A DNA stretch of 64,000 nucleotides from Caldifarciminota bacterium (GTDB lineage Bacteria; Hydrothermota; Hydrothermia; B15-G9): positions 1 through 64,000 of the forward strand of contig WGAI01000067.1 of the NCBI GenBank assembly GCA_015489175.1, written 5' to 3'. The translations under genes were made by a program, and so were the position numbers. Below the pieces are notes generated by a model. That model searched no databases and had not been told where the DNA came from. It saw only the letters and a list, made by a program, of their open reading frames with translations. Positions within the stretch are counted from its first letter, which is position 1. Each line of letters begins with the position of its first letter. Shown here one piece after another: positions 10,065-18,232 of the stretch.

Positions 10065-10068
10065 CGCT

Positions 10069-10857
10069 TCAAATGCTCCTATTTTTAAATTCAGCGAATT
10101 TTCTGTCTATTTCATCCCTTAATCCCTCTCCTGCTTCCTGAAATACATCTAACAACTCATCGTATATGTCATCGCCTGTAACAAAATTCCAAAATTCCTC
10201 TCCAACCAGGATCTCTCCTCTATCCAGGTCATATAAGCCTTTCAAAGTCCACCGTTCATAAGGCCGGGGATGGTAAGGGTTGTAAGGAATTGCGAGCCTC
10301 GTAAATACCTCAACATTTTTATCCTGGCTCAATCTCAACGCCGTCCATCTTAAGAGCTTCAGCTTTAATGCTGAGAACTCTTTCATGTTGGGTTTTGCAC
10401 TGGTTATGTCAAAGTAATTTTCAACATCGCCGATTTTTACAAATAAATCCACTCTCGAATCGGGATCTTTCCTGGGAGTTCCTTTCCTGATGCTTTTTCT
10501 TATAAGCTCAATTTCCTCTAATTTACTTACCTGTCTTACACCTGCCCTTAAATCATAGTGTATGGTTTGGATAAGTTTTTCGGTTTCAGGGTCTATGTTA
10601 CCCAGTAAATCATATTGTCTTTTGGCTTGAAACCCGGCGCTTTCAGCAAGAATTACAGCAACCTGTTCCCATATAGAAATTCCAAATGTAGTATTCATTG
10701 ATTGGATGAACGAGAACATAGCATATCTATCCCTCCCTAACAACCTAAAATGAAACGGCATCTGTTTTGTTTCCGGTTTATACTTCCTTAGTTTAGTTTT
10801 TACAATGTTTACCAAGAGATTGCGTATTTTATCGCGAGTTTGCCGTTTTAAACTCAT
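10069..10857 (-). CDS. Type II restriction endonuclease, TdeIII-like
   Basis: 262 aa. Resembles the RE_TdeIII family (RLLGRDRYAMFSFIQSMNTTFGISIWEQVAVILAE; DSRVDLFVKIGDVENYFDITSAKPNMKEF with a PD-(D/E)xK-like core). Adjacent to the methylase. SD AGGAGG. Confidence 0.8.
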   Translation of the reverse strand: MSLKRQTRDKIRNLLVNIVKTKLRKYKPETKQMPFHFRLLGRDRYAMFSFIQSMNTTFGISIWEQVAVILAESAGFQAKRQYDLLGNIDPETEKLIQTIHYDLRAGVRQVSKLEEIELIRKSIRKGTPRKDPDSRVDLFVKIGDVENYFDITSAKPNMKEFSALKLKLLRWTALRLSQDKNVEVFTRLAIPYNPYHPRPYERWTLKGLYDLDRGEILVGEEFWNFVTGDDIYDELLDVFQEAGEGLRDEIDRKFAEFKNRSI

Positions 10858-10920
10858 GTTTTACCTCCTATTTGATCATATTTTACAGCCACAGAGAGAA
10901 ATTTCGGCAATTCCCACCTC

Positions 10921-11073
10921 AAATCGACAGAATTGTGGGCACGAACACGCCGTTGAAGGTGCCGAACCGCCTGACATTGTTTTCCATTAAGAACTCCTTG
11001 TGTCAGATTTGCCCACGCGGAGTGGCTTCAGAATTTTATTGGTGTTTCACGAGTGTGCAAGCATCTGCCTGAT
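10921..11073. repeat. Direct repeat copy B (~153 bp) flanking the R-M system
   Basis: Near-identical to 7479-7632. Contains the 3' end of the PhoU-like gene and a truncated 5' fragment of the transporter. Confidence 0.97.
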
Positions 11074-11727
11074 CCGTTCAACTGTGTCTTTTGCCCTATC
11101 TGATATTGATGTCAAACACCTTGTCATGCTCAAAATGAAGATGGCATCGCCGTAGCTGAGTTTGTCCTCGTTATCAAACACGAACTGCATTATCTCGCCG
11201 CTGATCACATCGATCGAATGCTCTATCTCTTCGACCTCTCTGATAAGCTGGTATTCCCTCTCAATCTCGTCATCTCTGAAACCGCTTTCGATCACGATAT
11301 CGAGCTGTGAGATGGCGTTGTGCAGGTTGCGGGCCACTTTGATGCTCTCTTTGCCGATGCTTATCACTTTTTCCTTGAGTTCGTCTGGTATTGACCTCTC
11401 CTTGCACACCTTCAGCCATTTGGTAACATCCTGAGCCGCATCTGCGACTTTATCCTGAAAATACAGACAGAGAAGCACATCTGCGCGGCTCACAGGCATG
11501 AAAATGCGCGATGTTAGCGTGTCCCTTATGGACTCTTTGACCTTATCCGCCTCCTGCTCAAGGCTATCGACGGCGTCGCAGAGTTTCAACATCTCATCTT
11601 TGCGCCCTTCGCTCCATGCGACCAGCGCTTCCTCAAGCTTTTCAACAGCCTTGAGGACTATCTCGGAATGCTTTATCAAAGGCTTGAAAGGGCTCTTTGC
11701 GAAAAGTTTAAGCCATGCGCTCACCAT
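11047..11727 (-). CDS. PhoU-like DUF47/TIGR00153 family phosphate transport regulator
   Basis: Helical PhoU-like sequence (ADVLLCLYFQDKVADAAQDV). Immediately downstream of the Pit gene. Confidence 0.9.
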   Translation of the reverse strand: MVSAWLKLFAKSPFKPLIKHSEIVLKAVEKLEEALVAWSEGRKDEMLKLCDAVDSLEQEADKVKESIRDTLTSRIFMPVSRADVLLCLYFQDKVADAAQDVTKWLKVCKERSIPDELKEKVISIGKESIKVARNLHNAISQLDIVIESGFRDDEIEREYQLIREVEEIEHSIDVISGEIMQFVFDNEDKLSYGDAIFILSMTRCLTSISDRAKDTVERIRQMLAHS

Positions 11728-11730
11728 GAT

Positions 11731-12993
11731 TTAACCTCCTATGAAGATGAGAAAAAGTTTAAAAATTCCAGCCGCCATAACAGCAGCAATTGGGACGGTG
11801 ACGAACCATGAAATTACAATGTCCTTGAGGACATCGGTGTTTATAGCGCGCAACCCCCTTGCCAGCCCCACACCTACAACGGCGCCGACCACGGTGTGGG
11901 TGGTGGAGATCGGCATGCCCAGTCTTGATGCAACAAGGACTGTTGTCGCTGTGGCAAAATCTATGCTAAATCCCCTCGTATTTGTTAGCTGCGTGATCCC
12001 ATGGCCGACTGTTTGCATCACGCGATAGCCCCATGTGGCGACGCCAATCGCTATGCCAAGCCCTCCGAGTGCAAGTATCCATCTCGGCACAGGCACCTTT
12101 GCGCCGGCTGAGCCGAACATGATTGCAGTATAGACCGCAGCAACAGGTCCGATCGCATTCGCGACATCGTTGGCGCCGTGGGATAGAGCTACATAGCATG
12201 ATGTCACAACCTGGACATTGCGGAAAATGCGCTCCACAGATTTGTATGGGTTGCCGCTTCCGGTGTAATGCCTTAGCACTAATTTGCTTACGCCGACTGC
12301 TAAAAGTCCAACGGCCAAACCGACCAGAAGGGAGCGAATCATATCGTTACCATGCAATGTCTTGAGGTAGAACATAATTCCCACAATGAAAAAGGCCAAT
12401 CCTATCCAGAATGGGGCATATTTCCTTGCGTTCTGGAGTGGGTCTTCGGCGCTCAAAATGGTCTTCCTGATGAGCCAGAACAGAGTGAACCCGACTATTC
12501 CCCCTACAATCGGAGACAGTATCCAGCTCAACACCACCATTATCAGCTTACTCCAGTTGACGATTTTCACTCCGGCATAAGCTATTCCGTAACCAACAAG
12601 TCCACCGATTATCGAATGGGTCGTTGACACGGGAAGTCCCCAATAACTTGCCGCAAGCAGCCAGATAGCAGCCGATAGCAGGGCGGAGAGCGAGCCATAA
12701 ATCAGGATGTTGATGTTCTGGATGTGGCTTGGATCGATTATGCCCTTGCGGATTGTCTCTGTGACATGCTTTCCGAAGTAGTAAGCGCCTATAAATTCGA
12801 GAGAAGCCGCAATGATGACAGCCTGGGCCGGCGTTATTGCACCAGCACCGACCGCGGTGCTCATGGAGTTGGCCGTGTCATTGGCCCCAATCCCCCACGC
12901 CATGAAAAGCCCAACGGCGAGGGTTACTAAAAGCAAGGGATGGGTTGTTATGAGATGTATCATCGCCTCCCTTCCGTTTTGTTTGGGTTTCAA
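11731..12993 (-). CDS. pit: Inorganic phosphate transporter, PiT family
   Basis: GANDTANSMSTAVGAGAITP and GANDVANAIGP signature repeats. The start may be the internal Met at about 12963. Confidence 0.95.
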   Translation of the reverse strand: MKPKQNGREAMIHLITTHPLLLVTLAVGLFMAWGIGANDTANSMSTAVGAGAITPAQAVIIAASLEFIGAYYFGKHVTETIRKGIIDPSHIQNINILIYGSLSALLSAAIWLLAASYWGLPVSTTHSIIGGLVGYGIAYAGVKIVNWSKLIMVVLSWILSPIVGGIVGFTLFWLIRKTILSAEDPLQNARKYAPFWIGLAFFIVGIMFYLKTLHGNDMIRSLLVGLAVGLLAVGVSKLVLRHYTGSGNPYKSVERIFRNVQVVTSCYVALSHGANDVANAIGPVAAVYTAIMFGSAGAKVPVPRWILALGGLGIAIGVATWGYRVMQTVGHGITQLTNTRGFSIDFATATTVLVASRLGMPISTTHTVVGAVVGVGLARGLRAINTDVLKDIVISWFVTVPIAAVMAAGIFKLFLIFIGG

Positions 12994-13186
12994 TTAGAAG
13001 TGCAAGAAGGCGAACAGCACGGAATTTCGAGTTTCCCCTCGATTGTGAGAAGGGGTTAAGTCCTGAACAGAGGGAACCTCGAGGAGCATCTTTCATTGGG
13101 CTTAAATTATACCCGACTGCCTGATGTCACACAATCTAACCCCAATGCATCATTTGACGGGAAAGCAACATTGTTCGTGCATTTCG

Positions 13187-13215
13187 TTGACATGTATATA
13201 GCAAAGGTAAATAAT
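13187..13215 (+). promoter_or_regulatory. Putative sigma70 promoter (TTGACA-N17-AATAAT)
   Basis: Perfect -35 at 13187-13192, 17-bp spacer, 5/6 -10 match at 13210-13215, ~50 bp upstream of the 13265 ORF. Confidence 0.5.
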
Positions 13216-13264
13216 CGACCTGAATTCACGGAGCCTTAAAAACAAAGGGGAAGGAGGTCCTTAA

Positions 13265-15442
13265 ATGTTAGCCCTCATCATTGCCTCACTCATTTCAGTG
13301 GGACAACATGCGTCATCTCCTGTGGAAGCTGATTCCATGGGGTTTAGAGAAGTCGCAAGCTGGCCGTTCGGGCCCGCCCACGCGATCGCTGAAGACACGG
13401 TAAACAACAGAATTTTCCTCGCATCCGGCGCCGGTGTGATGATACTGCGGCCTGAGGAAAGCGGGGAATTCACACTCGTCTCGGATGCCATCAGGACACA
13501 CGGTGGCAACATAAATGTTCTAATCTACGACTATGCGCTGCAGACGCTCTTTATGGGCGGGGACAATGCGTGGCTCGAAATATGGTCGGTGCATGATAAC
13601 TCAACCCCGGTAAGGATAATGAGTTATCAGGATGCATCATCTTATGCTTTTTCGGATAGTTACATCATGGATATGCTTTTAGAAGGCAACAACCTATTGG
13701 TCGGCTATGAGAATGTATATAGTTCCTCACATTATGTGAAAGTTTTTAACATAAGCAATCTGCCCGATCTGCAAGAAGTTACGACGATACCAGTATCTTT
13801 TCCAATCAATAACTTCTCGAAGGATGGAAACAGATTATTCATAAACACAAACGGCAGCACTTCCGTATTTGATGTTTCAGACATATCCGCACCTGATTCG
13901 ATCGGCTACCTTCCGGTAGGCAACTGTTTCGGGATTGCTGAAGATACCGTTTTTTATGCCGTATGGGGCTCGTGGAATGGTATTTACGGAATTGACATCT
14001 ACAACATCTCGGACATCTCCAATCCCGTTTTGATTGCTCAAAACAATGTCTCGCTTTCCAGAACTTATCACAAAGTGAGGAAATACGGAAATAGGATCTA
14101 CGCATGCGGCGAACTTCTGGATGTATGGGATGTCTCTGATTTGACAGATCCTGTCGTTCTGTGGAGTTTCTGGCCGATTAGCGACGGTATTTTCGACTTC
14201 TCACCGGAAAACGGCCTATTGCTGACAGCATCGGGATATGCCGGCATGAGTTCGATCGATTTCGATTCGCTTGGTAACCCCTTCGAGGCGGAATTCTTCA
14301 GGACACCCGGCATCAACAAGGGCATCACAACAGGCGACGGCTATGCTTTTTACATAACTCGCATCAAGGGAGGTCTTCGTCTGGACATCCTGAGATACGA
14401 TCAGCATCAAGGAGACTTAAACTTTAACATATTGGCCAGCAGTGAGTATTCAATGGCATATTATGGTGAAAACCTTTACATCACAAGCGACAGCTTCTTG
14501 ACCAGAATTGATGTGTCCGATCCGACTGACCCTGTTTTAGCAAACATGTTGAGGCTGCCACGCGCTATCACCAACAAACGGGACATCGCAATTGGCAACG
14601 GTTATGCCTTTGTCGGTTCAGATTCAGGATTTTATGTTGTCTCCCTTGACAGCATGCAGGTTGTAAGCAGTCTGGCCGATACAGCGTTTGCCCACGGACA
14701 TAACCAACTCTATATTCACGGAAACCACCTCTATATGGTTTCCGGAAGTCAGAAGATAGGAGTTATTGACATATCGGATCCTCCATCTCCTCATCTGCTG
14801 TCTGTAACCTATTTTCCACAGTTATATGGGTTCATACAGGCCATGGCTTTCTACAACCATTACGCTTACATGTCAACCGATGTGAGTCAAATTGCGATAA
14901 TAGATATAAGCGTTCCTTCCAGTCCGACATATTTCTCAGATGTGCCGCCGAACGAACGAAATTACGGGCTCAGGGAGCTATCCGTTCACGGAAACTACAT
15001 GTTCGGGACACATGGAAGTTACACAGCCATGGTCGCCTATGACATGTCAAATCCCACAACTCCTGAAATCGCTGGGTATTACGACAATTATTACGAATAC
15101 ACTGATTATTCGATGGACGGCGACGACATTTATCTTTCTGACTGGACGATCGGTGTCCATATCCTCCATTTCACGCCAACGAGCATCTCCGAAGGAGCCG
15201 AACGCCCTGCATTGAACAACGTTATGGTGGTGTCCGATGAAATGGCATTTCAGCTGCCTCGGTCAGGAGAGCTTCAGCTGCGGATTTACGACGCCTCTGG
15301 CCGCATCGTCAGAAATATTGACGGATGGTTCTACAGCGGCTCGCATCGCGTGAGCCTGAAAGGCCTGCGAAATGGCGTTTATTTCTATGTGATGCAGACC
15401 GCTACCTCGAAATCAACCGGCAGATTTATCCTCATAAAGTGA
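13265..15442 (+). CDS. LVIVD-repeat secreted protein with type IX-like C-terminal sorting domain
   Basis: Repeated V(F/I)DISD(P/I)xxP motifs (beta-propeller). C-terminus LQLRIYDASGRIVRNIDGWFYSGSHRVSLKGLRNGVYFYVMQTATSKSTGRFILIK. Confidence 0.85.
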   Translation: MLALIIASLISVGQHASSPVEADSMGFREVASWPFGPAHAIAEDTVNNRIFLASGAGVMILRPEESGEFTLVSDAIRTHGGNINVLIYDYALQTLFMGGDNAWLEIWSVHDNSTPVRIMSYQDASSYAFSDSYIMDMLLEGNNLLVGYENVYSSSHYVKVFNISNLPDLQEVTTIPVSFPINNFSKDGNRLFINTNGSTSVFDVSDISAPDSIGYLPVGNCFGIAEDTVFYAVWGSWNGIYGIDIYNISDISNPVLIAQNNVSLSRTYHKVRKYGNRIYACGELLDVWDVSDLTDPVVLWSFWPISDGIFDFSPENGLLLTASGYAGMSSIDFDSLGNPFEAEFFRTPGINKGITTGDGYAFYITRIKGGLRLDILRYDQHQGDLNFNILASSEYSMAYYGENLYITSDSFLTRIDVSDPTDPVLANMLRLPRAITNKRDIAIGNGYAFVGSDSGFYVVSLDSMQVVSSLADTAFAHGHNQLYIHGNHLYMVSGSQKIGVIDISDPPSPHLLSVTYFPQLYGFIQAMAFYNHYAYMSTDVSQIAIIDISVPSSPTYFSDVPPNERNYGLRELSVHGNYMFGTHGSYTAMVAYDMSNPTTPEIAGYYDNYYEYTDYSMDGDDIYLSDWTIGVHILHFTPTSISEGAERPALNNVMVVSDEMAFQLPRSGELQLRIYDASGRIVRNIDGWFYSGSHRVSLKGLRNGVYFYVMQTATSKSTGRFILIK

Positions 15443-15452
15443 CATTCCATGA

Positions 15453-15484
15453 TCGAGGGGCTGCGGTAAGCCACAGCCCCTCGA
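15453..15484 (+). terminator. Strong hairpin after the LVIVD gene
   Basis: TCGAGGGGCTG-CGGTAAGCCA-CAGCCCCTCGA, 11-bp perfect stem 11 nt after the stop codon. Weak U-tract. Confidence 0.6.
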
Positions 15485-15548
15485 CTTTGCCTTATTCGAT
15501 TTCCTATGTTAATATTTGAGCCTGCTTTACGCACTGGAGGGGAATAAA

Positions 15549-15839
15549 TTGAAGCCATATAAGCGATCCGAAAGGGTAAGTCAGGAAATAAAGCGAATTC
15601 TTGCAGAAACTTTAACTTATGAGGCGCACGATCCGGTTCTCAGGCGCATAACTATACTTCGCGTCGAGGTGACGGATGACCTGAGAAAGGCAAAGGTGTT
15701 CTATTCCGTGATACTCAATACTGAGGGGGTCGAGAGCCATCTTGAGCGTGCCAGAGGCTACCTCAGGACGACGCTTGCCCACAAGATGAGGATAAAATTT
15801 GTGCCGGAGATCGAATTCAAGAAGCTGGAGATTTTATGA
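15549..15839 (+). CDS. rbfA: Ribosome-binding factor A
   Basis: KRSERVSQEIKRILAETLTYEAHDPVLRRITILRVEVTDDLRKAKVFYS. The ORF track starts at 15516, but TTG 15549 with SD GGAGGGG is the likelier start. Confidence 0.9.
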   Translation: MKPYKRSERVSQEIKRILAETLTYEAHDPVLRRITILRVEVTDDLRKAKVFYSVILNTEGVESHLERARGYLRTTLAHKMRIKFVPEIEFKKLEIL

Positions 15840-16735
15840 TGCACGGGTTCATCAACATCGATAAACCTCGTGGTATCACATCGTTCGGCGTGGTTGAGAG
15901 ACTGCGCGACATCCTCGGAATTAAAAAGGTCGGCCATGCCGGAACACTTGACCCAGATGCAACCGGCGTGCTCGTCGTCGGCGTAGGGAAGGGCACTCGG
16001 TTCCTCGAATTTTTGATGGATCTGGAAAAAGAGTATCTCGCCACCATCGCACTCGGTGTCCTGACTGATACGCTCGACATGAGCGGTCAGGTCATGGCAC
16101 GTAAGGATGTGCCTGAGCTGACGGAGGACAAACTCAAAGAGGTTTTAAAGGGTTTTCTCGGCGAGATAATGCAAACTCCACCTGCCTATTCCGCAATTCG
16201 GGTTGAGGGCAAAAGGCTTTATGAACTTGCCCGAGAAGGGATACTTGTCAACCCCAAGCCCCGCAAGGTCAGGATTTACAAACTTGAACTTATAGGCCTT
16301 GCCGATGACGAGTTTATGATACGGGTTGTCTGCTCCCGCGGCACTTATGTTCGCTCTCTTGCAAGGGATATAGGCGAAAAATTGGGCACTTACGGCGTGG
16401 TAAAGGAGATGCGTCGCACCAGAATTGGACATTTCCGTATAGAAAACTCCATCCCTCTGGATGTTGAGCCTGAGAAGATAAAAAATGCGATTATCCCGAT
16501 CGATAAAGGTCTATCTCACCTCAAAGAAGTAGTGCTGAAGGAGAAAGCGGCGTTCTATTTCCAGAACGGGACACAGGTCGGCTCGGCAGGGATATTGAGA
16601 AAATCAAAGGATGCAAGGAGCTTCGAGCATGTCAGAGTTTACAGGACCGATGGCGGATTTCTTGGAGTTGGGTATCTGAGATGGGACAGCATATCCCCGG
16701 TCAAAGTGCTGCCGCCCAATATAAACAACGCTTAA
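15836..16735 (+). CDS. truB: tRNA pseudouridine(55) synthase
   Basis: GFINIDKPRGITSF…KVGHAGTLDPDATGVLVV (catalytic Asp motif). Overlaps rbfA by 4 nt. Confidence 0.97.
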   Translation: MMHGFINIDKPRGITSFGVVERLRDILGIKKVGHAGTLDPDATGVLVVGVGKGTRFLEFLMDLEKEYLATIALGVLTDTLDMSGQVMARKDVPELTEDKLKEVLKGFLGEIMQTPPAYSAIRVEGKRLYELAREGILVNPKPRKVRIYKLELIGLADDEFMIRVVCSRGTYVRSLARDIGEKLGTYGVVKEMRRTRIGHFRIENSIPLDVEPEKIKNAIIPIDKGLSHLKEVVLKEKAAFYFQNGTQVGSAGILRKSKDARSFEHVRVYRTDGGFLGVGYLRWDSISPVKVLPPNINNA

Positions 16736-17412
16736 CCGGATTTCCTTGAAAACGGATTCCACATCCTTGGCCCTACATCCAGAATTGGCCATCCCATCTC
16801 TTTCGCCTTTTGGCGCAACCTTTTAGATGGGTTCACAGCCACAGGATGTCCAACCGCCTTAAGGAGAGGCAAATCCGCTGGGCTGTCCCCGAAAGCCCAG
16901 ATTTTGCCCCAATCCCATCCTTCCTTCTCGACAACCTCCCTGAGCACGGCAACTTTGCCCTCACGATACGGGTAAATTCCAACGACTTTGCCCGTGAAGA
17001 TACCGTTGACTACTTCTAACTTAGATGAGAGCACGTAATCCGAATTGATGAAGTCCCTTACGCGCTCGGCTATTATGTCGATTGTGCCGCTTAGCAACAC
17101 AATCGGTGTGCCACTTTCGCGAAACAACTCAATTATCTCTATCATCGACCGAAAAAAGCGGTTCTTTATCTCTGTCCAGCATTTGCTGTCTATTATCTCA
17201 TGAACCCTCTGAGCTTCAAGGCCCTCAATGTAAAACTTATTCCTCAGGAACTTGACTACTCCGCCTTTCTCAAAGGCAATCGCTAAAAGTTCCCTGAAAA
17301 GGTGGGATAAAGAAATCGCCCTGTTCGACAACATGCAGGCTATCAACATTCTTTCGAGCGACATCGGCAGGAGCGTGCCGTCTATGTCGAAAACGGCTGC
17401 ATCATACTTCAT
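16732..17412 (-). CDS. HAD-superfamily (HAD-IB/SerB-like) phosphatase
   Basis: DIDGTLLPM motif, LLSGTIDII, FGDSPADLPLL. Probable start MKYDAAVFD, overlapping the upstream gene. Confidence 0.85.
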   Translation of the reverse strand: MKYDAAVFDIDGTLLPMSLERMLIACMLSNRAISLSHLFRELLAIAFEKGGVVKFLRNKFYIEGLEAQRVHEIIDSKCWTEIKNRFFRSMIEIIELFRESGTPIVLLSGTIDIIAERVRDFINSDYVLSSKLEVVNGIFTGKVVGIYPYREGKVAVLREVVEKEGWDWGKIWAFGDSPADLPLLKAVGHPVAVNPSKRLRQKAKEMGWPILDVGPRMWNPFSRKSG

Positions 17413-18107
17413 CTTTCCTGGTCTTCCATCTCTTTGATAAAGGCAAATCCCTCGATTATCACGGGGATGCCTCGTATCAAGCACATGACAGCTGTCAAAA
17501 CGGCAAGGATGAGGCCCAACATGTGGACGGTCGGCGTGTAGCGCGAAAGCTCAGGATGCCCTATGAACGACCAGAACTGATCGAGCACGGAGACCAAAAT
17601 CAGCAGAGTAAATGTAACCCCTTTCATAACCGCATAGGATGTCCTCATAATCGGCGAACCCGTGAGGAATTTTCCGAGTCTGGTGCGCATCATCGTAGTC
17701 GAGCCGAACGCTGTTTTCCCGTATTTCAGGGCATAGTTTCTTACCGAGTCTGTCATTATGCCCCGTGAGACCACAACAATCGGAATCCAGACAGGGATAA
17801 GCCTCAGGTCGGACAGGACGATCCAGAGCACATTTTCGACAATTCTGTCGCCAGTGATGTCAAGCACGCTGCCGAGTGTCGTTGATATGTGGAGCTTTCT
17901 GGCAAGGAACCCGTCAAGCCAATCCATAACTATCACGATCGTGGCCAACAACGCCGCTCCTATCCGCGCCCAAATGGAGTTCGCATACACAAGGACAACC
18001 AACAGAAAAAGCAATGCTATCCTTAACAATGTCACACCATTTGCAATGTTTGCGATGCCGGATTTCTTTTTCATCAGGCTCCTCCGTTGGTTCCAATTTT
18101 GTCCCAA
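17409..18107 (-). CDS. CDP-alcohol phosphatidyltransferase family protein
   Basis: DWLDGFLARKLHISTTLGSVLDITGDR matches D-G-x2-A-R-x8-G-x3-D-x3-D. Likely start at the internal Met near 18074. Confidence 0.9.
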   Translation of the reverse strand: MGQNWNQRRSLMKKKSGIANIANGVTLLRIALLFLLVVLVYANSIWARIGAALLATIVIVMDWLDGFLARKLHISTTLGSVLDITGDRIVENVLWIVLSDLRLIPVWIPIVVVSRGIMTDSVRNYALKYGKTAFGSTTMMRTRLGKFLTGSPIMRTSYAVMKGVTFTLLILVSVLDQFWSFIGHPELSRYTPTVHMLGLILAVLTAVMCLIRGIPVIIEGFAFIKEMEDQER

Positions 18108-18232
18108 AACAATCGTTGAAGCAATGGTGGGGCCGTATGGTATCGTTTGGGCGCTTTAATGAAGCTCAATCTGAAAAAAACGATGTCCAGGACTGGGACT
18201 TACTTTATAATTCCCAACATCGAAAAATACCC

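Noticed and set aside
10805-11072. Plus-strand ORFs of 61-66 aa across repeat copy B
   Set aside because: They translate the direct repeat on the wrong strand; the same peptide (RIVGTNTPLKVPNRLTLFSIK) appears at copy A only because of the duplication.
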